In this document: positions 19,918 through 28,433 of the stretch, in pieces
Layout of the letters: each line of letters begins with the position of its first letter
Position numbering within the stretch: the stretch's first letter is position 1
Assembly (NCBI GenBank): GCA_019084245.1
Contig: JAHRFE010000028.1
Coordinates: 620,001 to 684,000 of the forward strand
Direction of reading: 5' to 3'
Source of the DNA: Hoeflea sp.
GTDB lineage: Bacteria > Pseudomonadota > Alphaproteobacteria > Rhizobiales > Rhizobiaceae
DNA: 64,000 nt
Notes under the pieces: model-generated
The model's database searches: none
What the model was told of the DNA's origin: nothing
Seen by the model: the letters and a program-made list of their open reading frames with translations, nothing else
Program-made: the position numbers and the translations under genes

Positions 19918-21186
19918 TCAGCCGCGGCCCTTCCAGGGCACGAGCCATTTCTCGGCCATGCGCATCAGGATATCGATGCCGTAGCCGATGATTCCGATCA
20001 GGATGATGCCCAGAATGACGATGTCGGTGAGCTGGAACTTCGAGGCATTGACGATCATCATGCCCGCGCCGCGGTCGGCGGCGACCAGCTCGGCGGCCAC
20101 CACCGTGCCCCAGCAGACGCCCATGGCGACGCGCGCGCCGGTGAAGATCTCCGGCAGGGAGTTGGGCACGATGACGTGCCTGAGGATCTGCCATTTCGAG
20201 GCGCCGAGCGAATAGGCGGCATGCACCTTGGAGATGCGCACGCCGGACACGCCGGCGCGGGCTGAGATGGTCATGATCCACAAGGCGGCGAGGAACAGGA
20301 GGATGACCTTGCCCTGCTCGCCGATGCCGAACCAGATGATGATCAGCGGGATCAGCGCCAAGGGTGGCACCGGCCGCATGAACTCGACGATCGGATCGAA
20401 CCAGCCGCGAAACCAGTTGGACAGGCCCATCGCGTAGCCGAGCGGGATGCCGATGATGCTGCCGATGACGAAGCCCGCGACGACCCGGCCAAGCGAGGAG
20501 CCGAGATGGTTCCACAGGGAGACATTCTTGTAGCCGTCATTGGCGATTTCAACCAGGCGGGACACCACGGCTTCCGGCGCCGGCAGCCAGATCGGCTCCA
20601 TCTGCCAACCCTTGTCGGGCTTGATCGACAGGCTGCCCTTCGAGGTCATGGTGACCTCTCCGTCCGAGAACCGGACGGTGCCGTCGGGCGCAATCGGCTG
20701 ACCATCAATGGCGATGATGCTGTAGCCGTCGTCCTCGCCGCCGATGTCGTTTTCATGGGGCCGGGCGAGAGCCGACCTCCATGCGCCGATCTTCAGCGCA
20801 TCATCAACCGCAAATCCTGGCTGATCGGCCGATGTTTCCGGAAGCGGCACGTCCTCGCCGACCCGGTAGACCCGCATGAACACGGTCGCGTCGTCGGTTT
20901 CGCCGGCGGCGTTGCGGGCGGTGTAGGTGAAGCTGGTGTCGCCGACAAAGGGGCCCGGCACATGCAGGGGTGTGATCGCCGACCCCGTGAACGCGCCCCA
21001 GATCCCGAACAGGGCGATGATGGAGATGACGGATGCGAAGCGGTTTGGCGACACCGCGCTCTCATCGCCAAAGGTGACGGTCTTGAGGCTGGCGAAATCA
21101 TGCAGATGATGACGCTTGCGCTCCCAGACCCGATAAAGGCCGAAGGCGGCCGCGAAGATGGCCACATAGAGCAGAAAGACGATCAT
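19918..21186 (-). CDS. tauC: taurine ABC transporter permease TauC, with an extra periplasmic segment
   Basis: Permease of 422 residues, about 150 longer than typical SsuC/TauC. Residues 1-20 and about 52-72 are hydrophobic. They bracket and are followed by a soluble region of roughly 130 residues (PGPFVGDTSFTYTARNAAGETDD... to DKGWQMEPIWLP) before the standard BPD permease domain begins. The latter has the EAA-type loop AAYSLGASKWQILRHVIVPNSLPEIF. The start overlaps the tauB stop (ATGA). With TauA and TauB it imports taurine or a related sulfonate; the neighbouring tpa and xsc support taurine. The periplasmic segment may be a genuine extra domain rather than an artefact, because it is in frame and has similar codon use. 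Confidence 0.88.
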   Translation of the reverse strand: MIVFLLYVAIFAAAFGLYRVWERKRHHLHDFASLKTVTFGDESAVSPNRFASVISIIALFGIWGAFTGSAITPLHVPGPFVGDTSFTYTARNAAGETDDATVFMRVYRVGEDVPLPETSADQPGFAVDDALKIGAWRSALARPHENDIGGEDDGYSIIAIDGQPIAPDGTVRFSDGEVTMTSKGSLSIKPDKGWQMEPIWLPAPEAVVSRLVEIANDGYKNVSLWNHLGSSLGRVVAGFVIGSIIGIPLGYAMGLSNWFRGWFDPIVEFMRPVPPLALIPLIIIWFGIGEQGKVILLFLAALWIMTISARAGVSGVRISKVHAAYSLGASKWQILRHVIVPNSLPEIFTGARVAMGVCWGTVVAAELVAADRGAGMMIVNASKFQLTDIVILGIILIGIIGYGIDILMRMAEKWLVPWKGRG

Positions 21187-21989
21187 GCCGTTTCCTCCTG
21201 CCGGCCCATGATCTCTTCCTCCATGTCCCAGATCATGCCGAGGATTTCCTCCCGGCGCTCGGCGAACTCACGTTCCTTCTTGACAAGCCGCAGGTCGCGG
21301 CCGACGCCCATCTCGGCGAAGGGGAGATTGTATTCCTTGTGGATCCGGCCCGGCCGCGGCGCCATCACCAGCAGGCGTTCGCCCAAGAGCAGCGCCTCCT
21401 CGACCGAATGGGTGATGAGGATGATGGTCTTGCCGGTTTCCTTCCACAGCTTGAGCACCAGGCCCTGCATCTTTTCCCGCGTCAGGGCGTCGAGCGCGCC
21501 CAGCGGCTCGTCCATCAGGATGACGTCGGGATCATTGGCCAGGCACCGCGCCAGCGCCACGCGCTGCTGCATGCCGCCCGACAGCTCATAGATCATCTTG
21601 TCGCCGAAATCCTGCAGGCCCACGGTGCGGAGCAGGTTTTCCACGACCGGCCTGGTTTCGGCGGCCGGACGTCCGGCCATGTCTGGTCCGAAGGAGATGT
21701 TGCGCCGCACGTTCATCCATTCGAACAGCGCGCCTTGCTGGAACACCATGCCGCGCTCCGGCCCGGGGCCCGTGACGGTCTTGCCGTTGAGCGTCACCTT
21801 GCCGTCGGTCGGCGCGAGAAATCCGGCCACAATGTTGAGAAGCGTGGTCTTGCCGCAGCCCGAAGGCCCAAGCACGGCCAGAAGCTCGCCCTTGGCCAGC
21901 TCCAGCGAGACGTTCTTGAGCGCCTGAACCGATCCGCCATTGGGCAGGTCAAAGCGCATGGAAAGGTCGTCGATCACCAGGTTGCCCAT
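21183..21989 (-). CDS. tauB: taurine ABC transporter ATP-binding protein TauB
   Basis: ABC ATPase of 268 residues. The frame opens further upstream, but ATG 21989 has GGAG six bases before it and starts at the family N-terminus MGNLVIDDLSMRF. Motifs: Walker A GPSGCGKTT, Q-loop VFQQGALFEWMNV, signature LSGGMQQRVALAR, Walker B VILMDEPLGALD and switch His in ITHSVEEALLLGERLLVM. The C-terminal 30 residues are charged (KKEREFAERREEILGMI), as in nitrate/taurine/bicarbonate-type ATPases. It energises the TauAC importer. It lies 83 bases after tauA and overlaps tauC by four bases. Confidence 0.92.
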   Translation of the reverse strand: MGNLVIDDLSMRFDLPNGGSVQALKNVSLELAKGELLAVLGPSGCGKTTLLNIVAGFLAPTDGKVTLNGKTVTGPGPERGMVFQQGALFEWMNVRRNISFGPDMAGRPAAETRPVVENLLRTVGLQDFGDKMIYELSGGMQQRVALARCLANDPDVILMDEPLGALDALTREKMQGLVLKLWKETGKTIILITHSVEEALLLGERLLVMAPRPGRIHKEYNLPFAEMGVGRDLRLVKKEREFAERREEILGMIWDMEEEIMGRQEETA

Positions 21990-22072
21990 GGCTGCTCCAA
22001 TCATGGGGTCATTGTGCCGCGAACGAGCGGCCCGACGGTAACCGCCAGGCCGCTCGCGGATCAAGTCCTGGT

Positions 22073-23065
22073 TTACATCTTCGAGGCGGCTTCGAGCGGT
22101 CCAACATTGACAGCCGAGTCATAGGATTCGCGGGATTCAGGGATGTTGCCCTGTTCCTTGAAGAAGTCGCCTACGCCCTTGAGGAAGGCCGGCGTTGCGC
22201 CGCCCAGCCATTTCTCCGACAATTGCTCTTCAACCGTCGGAAACTGGAATCCCTTGAGAGTATCGGCGGCGTCTTCCTCGCTCATGCCCGCATCCTTGGC
22301 GATGACCGGCAGCATTTCCGCCGAATCGGTCAGCCACTTGGCGTTCATGTCGGCGGTGACCTTGAGGAATTTCGCGAGAACCTCGGCATTCTCGGCGGCG
22401 AAGGTGGCCGACACGGAGGTGACGTCATAGACGGAAATGCCGATGGCGTCCTTCTCGGCGCCGGTCAGCAGCACGTTGCCGTGTTCCTGCGCGCGGCGCA
22501 GCGAACCACCCCAGCCACAGAACATGTCGAGGCTGCCCTGGGCAAAGGCTGCCGCACCGTCCGGCGGAGCCATGTCGACGACTTCCATGGTCGAGACATC
22601 AACGCCGAAATGTTCCATCTGCTTGAGGAAGCCGTAATGCGCGGCGGTGCCGACCGGCACGCCGACCTTCTTGCCCTCGAGTTCCTTGGCACTGTCCTTG
22701 GTAATCTCGAGATCGGTCTTGACCACGCAGTTGTCGTTGTCGTTGTAGACCACGGCGATATCCGCGACCTGCAGGTCCTGGCCCGCAGACGTGGCCACCA
22801 CGAAGGGCGGAACGCCCTGGCTGACCGAGATATGGACGTCGCCCGATGCCATGGCAGCCGACATCGCCGTGCCGGCGTCGAAGGATTTCCAGTTCACCTT
22901 CATGCCAAGCGCCTCGTCATAGAGGCCCGTGGCCTTGGCGTACTGGAACGGCATCGGCCATTCCGGGAAAAAGGCGACGGTTATTTCGTCGGCCTTGGCG
23001 GACGATGCGGTGGCTACCATTGCAATGCCAGCCAACAATGCGGAAATTCGTGATGCAGCTTTCAT
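22073..23065 (-). CDS. tauA: taurine ABC transporter substrate-binding protein TauA
   Basis: Periplasmic binding protein of 330 residues. The start at ATG 23065 is chosen because GGGAG lies seven bases upstream and a Sec signal peptide starts there (MKAASRISALLAGIAMVATASSAKA-DEITV, cleavage near residue 25). The mature protein has the family opening ITVAFFPEWPMPFQYAKATGLYD. The ligand-region sequences (TSAGQDLQVADIAVVYNDNDNCVV) resemble TauA of alphaproteobacteria that degrade taurine. It is the first gene of tauABC, divergent from tpa across a 344-base region with operator-like repeats, so induction by taurine through TauR is likely. Confidence 0.92.
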   Translation of the reverse strand: MKAASRISALLAGIAMVATASSAKADEITVAFFPEWPMPFQYAKATGLYDEALGMKVNWKSFDAGTAMSAAMASGDVHISVSQGVPPFVVATSAGQDLQVADIAVVYNDNDNCVVKTDLEITKDSAKELEGKKVGVPVGTAAHYGFLKQMEHFGVDVSTMEVVDMAPPDGAAAFAQGSLDMFCGWGGSLRRAQEHGNVLLTGAEKDAIGISVYDVTSVSATFAAENAEVLAKFLKVTADMNAKWLTDSAEMLPVIAKDAGMSEEDAADTLKGFQFPTVEEQLSEKWLGGATPAFLKGVGDFFKEQGNIPESRESYDSAVNVGPLEAASKM

Positions 23066-23223
23066 GTCGTGCTCCCTGTCCAGGCCAGCGGTACGCCAGC
23101 CTTCCGATTGCAATGCGTCGCCGGAAAGACTTCTGCTCCCGGCACTGTTCCCGTTCATGGCTTTTTTTATATCGTTGATATTGCGCCAATAAAGTGAAGT
23201 CGATCAACTTGGGAGTCAAACCC

Positions 23224-23256
23224 ATAGCGCCAAATTGACAAAGCACATTGTACCAG
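23224..23256 (-). promoter_or_regulatory. candidate TauR operator for tauABC
   Basis: On the minus strand CTGGTACAAT (23256-23247) is followed 23 bases later by TTGGCGCTAT (23233-23224). The spacing equals that of the pair facing tpa. MocR-type regulators commonly bind direct repeats about two helical turns apart. Confidence 0.5.
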
Positions 23257-23299
23257 TTTTGATGAGCTATCTCAGGCCTTTGGTTTTGTTTGGATTTTT

Positions 23300-23332
23300 C
23301 TGGCCATATGGCTCAGCACCCACTGGCCCTAT
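23300..23332 (+). promoter_or_regulatory. candidate TauR operator for tpa
   Basis: Direct repeats CTGGCCATAT (23300-23309) and CTGGCCCTAT (23323-23332) are identical at nine of ten positions, with 23 bases between starts. They lie 78-110 bases before the tpa ATG. From memory, TauR of Rhodobacter binds repeated boxes beginning CTGG; not verified here. Confidence 0.55.
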
Positions 23333-23409
23333 TCTCTTGCCAGGGACTTCGGCGATGGTTTTTTCGCCAAGGCTCCAGCCTTCATCATTTTCCCCGAAAG
23401 GGAGCGCTC

Positions 23410-24792
23410 ATGAACCTGCCCATCCAGCCCAACGACATCCAGGCGGTTATCGAGGCTGACCGCGCCCATGTCTGGCATCACCTGATCCAGCACAAGCCGT
23501 TTGAAACCATCGATCCGCGGATCATGGTCGAGGGCCGCGGCATGCGGGTCTGGGACGCGACCGGCAAGGAGCATCTCGACGGGGTGTCGGGCGGAGTCTG
23601 GACGGTCAATGTCGGCTATGGCCGGGAAAGCATCGCCAATGCGGTGCGCGACCAGCTGGTCAAGATGAACTATTTCGCCAACAGCGCCGGCTCCATCCCC
23701 GGCGCGATGTTCGCCAAGAAGCTGATCGAGAAGATGCCCGGCATGAGCCGGGTCTATTATTCGAATTCCGGCTCGGAGGCCAACGAGAAGGCGTTCAAGA
23801 TGATCCGCCAGATCTCGCACCGGCACCATGGCGGCAGGAAATACAAGATCCTCTACCGCGACCGGGATTATCACGGCACGACGCTGGCAGCGCTATCGGC
23901 CGGCGGACAGCCGCAGCGGGTGGAGCAATATGGCCCCTTGGCGCCCGGTTTCGTGATGGTGCCGCATTGCCTTGAGTACCGCAGCCAGTTCCCTGATGCC
24001 GAAAGCTATGGCCTCGCCGCCGCCAACGCCATCGAGGAGGTGATCCTGCGCGAGGGTCCGGACACGGTGGGCGGCCTGTGCCTTGAGCCGATCACCGCCG
24101 GCGGCGGCGTGATCACTCCGCCCGAGGGCTACTGGGAGCGGGTCCAGGAGATCTGCGCAAAATACAAGATCCTGCTGCATATCGACGAGGTCGTCTGCGG
24201 CGTGGGCCGCACCGGGGCCTGGTTCGGCTACCAGCATTACGGCGTGAAGCCCGACTTCGTCACCATGGCCAAGGGCGTTGCCTCGGGCTATGCGGCGATT
24301 TCCTGCACGGTGACGACGGAAGCCGTGTTCGATCAGTTCAAGGACGATCCCTCCGATCCGATGTCCTATTTCCGCGATATCTCGACCTTTGGCGGCTGCG
24401 CAGCAGGCCCCGCGGCGGCGCTCGAGAACATGCGCATCGTCGAGGACGAGAACCTGATCGAGAACACGCAAGTGATGGGGGCGCGGATGATGGACAATCT
24501 TCGGGCGCTCCAGGACAGGCATGCCGTCATCGGTGATGTCCGCGGCAAGGGCCTGTTCATCGGCGCGGAGCTCGTAGGCGACCGAACATCGCGCGAGCCC
24601 GCGGAGGAGAAGAAGGTGCAGGCCGTGGTGGCAGACTGCATGGCGCAGGGCGTCATCATCGGGGCGACAAACCGGTCGCTACCGGGTTTCAACAACACGC
24701 TGTGTTTTTCGCCGGCACTGATCGCCACCGCCAGCGACATCGACCAGATCACCGACAGCGTCGACAAGGCACTGACGAAGGTGTTCGGATAA
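23410..24792 (+). CDS. tpa: taurine:pyruvate aminotransferase
   Basis: Class III PLP-dependent aminotransferase of 460 residues that would convert taurine and pyruvate to sulfoacetaldehyde and alanine. ATG 23410 follows AAGGGAG at proper spacing. Core features: small-molecule entry region DGVSGGVWTVNVGYG, phosphate-binding YYSNSGSEANEKAFK, cofactor Asp in LLHIDEVVCGVGRTG and the Schiff-base Lys288 in TMAKGVASGYAAIS. The N-terminal sequence (VWHHLIQHKPFE) fits Tpa better than other omega-aminotransferases. The context of tauABC, tauR and xsc makes the taurine assignment strong. Confidence 0.93.
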   Translation: MNLPIQPNDIQAVIEADRAHVWHHLIQHKPFETIDPRIMVEGRGMRVWDATGKEHLDGVSGGVWTVNVGYGRESIANAVRDQLVKMNYFANSAGSIPGAMFAKKLIEKMPGMSRVYYSNSGSEANEKAFKMIRQISHRHHGGRKYKILYRDRDYHGTTLAALSAGGQPQRVEQYGPLAPGFVMVPHCLEYRSQFPDAESYGLAAANAIEEVILREGPDTVGGLCLEPITAGGGVITPPEGYWERVQEICAKYKILLHIDEVVCGVGRTGAWFGYQHYGVKPDFVTMAKGVASGYAAISCTVTTEAVFDQFKDDPSDPMSYFRDISTFGGCAAGPAAALENMRIVEDENLIENTQVMGARMMDNLRALQDRHAVIGDVRGKGLFIGAELVGDRTSREPAEEKKVQAVVADCMAQGVIIGATNRSLPGFNNTLCFSPALIATASDIDQITDSVDKALTKVFG

Positions 24793-24907
24793 TCGGGCCA
24801 AACGGGCGAGGGCTATCCACCATCGAAGGGGCAGGGCATTCGCTTGGCCGCCCCTTTCGCCGGGCTAAGTCTGCCTATAAGCTGGAGAAAACCGGCTGGG
24901 CGATCGA

Positions 24908-26380
24908 ATGTCGATTCCGATAGACACATTTTTCCTCGATCCGAAATTCGAGGGAACACTGCAGCAGAAGATCCAGAGGATGATCAGCGAAGGCGTGCTG
25001 TCGGGGCGTTTCATTCCCGGCGCCAAGCTGCCCTCGAGCCGCAAGCTGGCAGCGCATCTCGCCATCAGCCGGATCACCGTGACGCTGGCCTATAGCGAGC
25101 TGGTTTCGGACGACTATCTCATCGCCAAGGGGCGCTCGGGCTATTATGTCTCGCCGACCGCGCCGCAGCGCAGCCGGTTTGACCCGCCCAAGGGCGTGAT
25201 CGCCGACAAGGTCGACTGGAACCGCGCCATCGGCCAGCGCTTCACCGGCCAGGTGCTCGTCGAAAAACCCGTGGACTGGCGCAGCTATCCCTATCCATTC
25301 ATCTATGGCCAGGCGGACGAGCGTATCTTCGATCACTCCAACTGGCGGCAATGCGCGCTGCAGGCGCTGGGCAAGCGCGAATTCGCCACGGTGACCGCCG
25401 ACAGCTACGAGCGCGACGACCCGGAACTGGTCAAATATATCGCGCTCAACTCGCTACCGCGGCGCGGCATCCAGGCGAAGCCCGAACAGATCCTGATCAC
25501 CATGGGCGGTCAGAACGCGCTGTGGCTCGCAGCCCAGGTGCTGCTCAACCAGCGGCGGACGGCGGTGATGGAGAATCCCGGCTATCCGGGCTTGCGCGTG
25601 GCGCTGAATCTCGCGCGCTGCAACGTGGTCAATGTGCCGGTGGATCATGCCGGCATGCGGCTCGACGCGCTGCCGGCGGAGACAGACGTGGTGTTCACCA
25701 CGCCAAGCCATCATTGCCCGACCAGCGTGACCATGCCGCTGGAGCGGCGGCAGGAGCTTCTCGCCATGGCGGCGCGGCATGATTTCCTGATCGTCGAGGA
25801 TGATTACGAATTCGAGATGTCGTTCCTCAACCCGCCTGCCCCGGCGCTGAAGTCGCTCGATGAGGAAGGCCGGGTGATCTATGTCGGCTCGTTCTCCAAA
25901 TCGCTGTTTCCGGGCCTGCGGCTCGGATACATGGTGGGATCCGAGACCTTCATCCGCGAAGCCCGCGCGCTTCGCATGGTGATTGTCCGGCATCCTCCGG
26001 GGCATCTGCAGCGCACGGTCGCGAATTTCCTGTCGCTTGGGCATTTCGACGCGCTGGTGGCGCGCATGGGCCAGACCTACCGGCGGCGGCGCGAGGTCAT
26101 GCAGGAAGCGATCGACCGGCGCGGACTGCACATTGCCGGATCGGACGTTTCGGGCGGCTCGAGCTTCTGGATGCAGACGCCGGAGGGAATCGATGCACGC
26201 GATCTCTCCCAGGCGCTCAGGCAACGCGGCGTGCTGATCGAGCCCGGGCATTTCTTCTTCGAGAACCCGGAGGATGGCACACGCTATTTCCGGATTGCCT
26301 ATTCCTCGATCGACAGCGCCCGGATCCCGGGTGGGATCGACATCATCGCCGATACGATTGAAACATTCGGCCGTGCATGA
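24908..26380 (+). CDS. tauR: TauR, MocR-type (GntR/aminotransferase) regulator of taurine genes
   Basis: Regulator of 490 residues. An N-terminal winged helix of the GntR type (about residues 15-85, ISEGVLSGRFIPGAKLPSSRKLAAHLAISRITVTLAYSEL) is joined by a linker to a fold-type I aminotransferase domain. PLP-binding Lys331 is in YVGSFSKSLFPGLRLGYM, and Asp/Tyr cofactor contacts are visible in VEDDYEFEM. MocR proteins sense PLP plus an amino compound instead of catalysing transamination. Here it would activate tpa, tauABC and xsc with taurine. It lies 115 bases after tpa and is convergent with xsc. ATG 24908 is taken; its ribosome site is poor (GAGAAAA further upstream). Confidence 0.9.
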   Translation: MSIPIDTFFLDPKFEGTLQQKIQRMISEGVLSGRFIPGAKLPSSRKLAAHLAISRITVTLAYSELVSDDYLIAKGRSGYYVSPTAPQRSRFDPPKGVIADKVDWNRAIGQRFTGQVLVEKPVDWRSYPYPFIYGQADERIFDHSNWRQCALQALGKREFATVTADSYERDDPELVKYIALNSLPRRGIQAKPEQILITMGGQNALWLAAQVLLNQRRTAVMENPGYPGLRVALNLARCNVVNVPVDHAGMRLDALPAETDVVFTTPSHHCPTSVTMPLERRQELLAMAARHDFLIVEDDYEFEMSFLNPPAPALKSLDEEGRVIYVGSFSKSLFPGLRLGYMVGSETFIREARALRMVIVRHPPGHLQRTVANFLSLGHFDALVARMGQTYRRRREVMQEAIDRRGLHIAGSDVSGGSSFWMQTPEGIDARDLSQALRQRGVLIEPGHFFFENPEDGTRYFRIAYSSIDSARIPGGIDIIADTIETFGRA

Positions 26381-26409
26381 AAAGGGCTCCACCCTTAATT
26401 CCAGGGCTT

Positions 26410-26445
26410 ACAACGCTGCCCATCCGACAGGATGCGCAGCGTTGT
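26410..26445. repeat. long hairpin repeat between tauR and xsc (family A, copy 2)
   Basis: The arms are ACAACGCTGC-C-CATCC and GGATG-C-GCAGCGTTGT, 15 of 16 pairs, with the same GACA loop as the short copy at 7641-7660. It lies between convergent genes and could also end transcription, though no T-run follows on either strand. Confidence 0.65.
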
Positions 26446-26479
26446 GAGCGAGGTCTGACAGACATTCTGCCTTGTCGGA

Positions 26480-28264
26480 TCAGACGGCACCCTGCTGCGG
26501 GCGCATGTCGTCGCGGCTGATGCCGGCGACGACGACCGGCTTCTTCATGGCGTCGCGGCGGAAGGGTTCGCCCAGTTCCTGGTTGAGCAGGACCTCGATG
26601 AAGGTGGTCTCGCCATCCTTCATCTGCCGCTCGACGGCCTTGGCGAGTTCCTCGGTCAGGCCCTGCTGGTCCCTGACCACGACGCCCGTGGCGCCGCAGG
26701 CCTCGGCGATTTTCGCGTAGGACGTGTCGCGGTCGAGTTCGGTGCCGACAAAATTGTTGTCGTACCAGAGCGTGGTGTTGCGCTTTTCGGCGCCCCACTG
26801 GTAGTTGCGGAAGATCACCATGGTGATCGCCGGCCAGTTCTCGCGGCCGCAGGCGGTCATCTCGTTCATCGAGATGCCGAAGGCGCCGTCGCCGGCGAAA
26901 CCGACCACCGGAACATCGGGCTGGCCGATCTTGGCGCCGAGTATCGACGGGAATCCGTATCCGCAAGGGCCGAACAGGCCGGGCGCCAGATATTTACGGC
27001 CCTCCTCGAAGGTCGGATAGGCATTGCCGATGGCGCAATTGTTGCCGATGTCGGACGAGATGATGGCATTCTTCGGCAATCCCGCCTGGATGGCGCGCCA
27101 GGCCTGGCGCGGCGACATCAGATCCGCGTCGCGTGCACGCGACTCCTCGTTCCAGACCGTGCCGGGATCATCGTCCTCATGATCGAGCGACGACAGTTCC
27201 TGCGCCCAGCGGGATTTTGTCAGCGCCACCAGGTTGCGCCGGTCCTCGCGGCCCGCGTCACCGGCGTTCTCGGAAAGCTGGGACAGGATGGCGCGCGCGA
27301 CCTTGGCGGCGTCGCCCTCGATGCCGACGGTGACCTTCTTGGTCAGGCCGATGCGGTCCGCATTAATATCGACCTGGATCACGTCGGCATTCTTCGGCCA
27401 GTAATCGATGCCGTAGCCCGGCAGGGTCGAGAACGGGTTGAGACGGGTTCCGAGCGCCAGCACGACATCGGCCTTGGCGATCAGTTCCATCGCCGCTTTC
27501 GAGCCGTTGTAGCCGAGCGGCCCGACGGCGAGCGGATGCGATCCGGGAAAACTGTCATTGTGCTGGTAGTTCGAGCAGACCGGCGCGTCGAGGCGCTCGG
27601 CAAGCTTGGCGAGATCCGGAATGGCGCCGGACAGGACCACGCCGGCGCCCGAGAGGATCACCGGGAACTGCGCCTTGGACAGAAGATCGGCGGCCTTGGC
27701 GATCGCCTGCTCGCCGCCGGAGGGACGCTCGAAGCGGACCATCTGCGGCAGTTCGACATCGATCACCTGGGTCCACATGTCGCGCGGAATGTTCATCTGC
27801 GCCGGCGCGGAGCCGCGCCAGGCCTTCATGATCACGCGGTTCAAGACCTCGGGAATGCGGGAGGGGTCGCGGACTTCCTCCTGATAGCAGACGCAATCGG
27901 CAAACAGCCGCATCTGCTCCATTTCCTGGAACCCGCCCTGGCCGATGGTCTTGTTGGCCGCCTGCGGCGTGATCAAAAGCATCGGCGTGTGGTTCCAGTA
28001 GGCGGTCTTGACCGGGGTCACGAAGCCGGTGACGCCGGGGCCATTCTGGGCGATGGCCATCGCCATCTTGCCGGTGGTGCGGATATAGCCGTCGCACATC
28101 AGCCCGGCATTGGTTTCGTGGGCACAATCCCAGAAGGTGATCCCGGCCTTTGGGAAGAGATCCGACACCGGCATCATGGCCGATCCGATGATGCCGAAGG
28201 CATGCTCGATCCCGTGCATCTGGAGAACTTTGACGAAAGCTTCCTCGGTGGTCATTTTTGGCAT
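26480..28264 (-). CDS. xsc: sulfoacetaldehyde acetyltransferase
   Basis: Thiamine-diphosphate enzyme of 594 residues that splits sulfoacetaldehyde with phosphate into acetyl phosphate and sulfite. ATG 28264 is fixed by AGGAGG eight bases upstream. The N-terminal domain carries the cofactor-activating Glu in CAHETNAGLMCDGY. The C-terminal ThDP/Mg motif starts GDGAFGISMNEM and ends near VIFRNYQWGAEKRN. Sequence stretches such as WNHTPMLLITPQAANKTIGQGGFQE are typical of Xsc rather than acetolactate synthase. It completes the taurine route begun by tpa. It is transcribed separately from the minus strand, and a pair of CTGGC boxes upstream may bring it under TauR. Phosphotransacetylase, often next to xsc, is absent from the window. 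Confidence 0.94.
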   Translation of the reverse strand: MPKMTTEEAFVKVLQMHGIEHAFGIIGSAMMPVSDLFPKAGITFWDCAHETNAGLMCDGYIRTTGKMAMAIAQNGPGVTGFVTPVKTAYWNHTPMLLITPQAANKTIGQGGFQEMEQMRLFADCVCYQEEVRDPSRIPEVLNRVIMKAWRGSAPAQMNIPRDMWTQVIDVELPQMVRFERPSGGEQAIAKAADLLSKAQFPVILSGAGVVLSGAIPDLAKLAERLDAPVCSNYQHNDSFPGSHPLAVGPLGYNGSKAAMELIAKADVVLALGTRLNPFSTLPGYGIDYWPKNADVIQVDINADRIGLTKKVTVGIEGDAAKVARAILSQLSENAGDAGREDRRNLVALTKSRWAQELSSLDHEDDDPGTVWNEESRARDADLMSPRQAWRAIQAGLPKNAIISSDIGNNCAIGNAYPTFEEGRKYLAPGLFGPCGYGFPSILGAKIGQPDVPVVGFAGDGAFGISMNEMTACGRENWPAITMVIFRNYQWGAEKRNTTLWYDNNFVGTELDRDTSYAKIAEACGATGVVVRDQQGLTEELAKAVERQMKDGETTFIEVLLNQELGEPFRRDAMKKPVVVAGISRDDMRPQQGAV

Positions 28265-28324
28265 GGGGCAATCCTCCTTGTTGAGGGCTAGAAACCACAA
28301 CTGGCCCGATCAGCTCTAGTGCCA

Positions 28325-28347
28325 GATTGGGAGCTTGGCTACGCCAG
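28325..28347 (-). promoter_or_regulatory. possible TauR boxes upstream of xsc
   Basis: On the minus strand CTGGCGTAGC starts at 28347 and CTGGCACTAG at 28325, 22 bases apart and 61-83 bases before the xsc start. They share CTGGC with the tpa boxes but match less well beyond that. Confidence 0.35.
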
Positions 28348-28433
28348 ATCAATCTCCCGCGAGCTTTCCGCAGTGCTCGCGGGTCGTCTCTTCCTCTGTT
28401 TTGCACAATACAGGAGCCACGACCGGCCGGAGA

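Larger units (their letters stand above)
23066..23409. other. tauA-tpa divergent control region
   Basis: This is 344 bases without a gene, less GC-rich than its surroundings. It contains two pairs of CTGG-type boxes (minus-strand pair 23224-23256, plus-strand pair 23300-23332), each with 23 bases between box starts. It also has a small perfect inverted repeat, ATATC-GTT-GATAT (23169-23181), on the tauA side. Promoters for tauABC and tpa must lie here, but I could not place convincing -35/-10 pairs. Confidence 0.6.
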
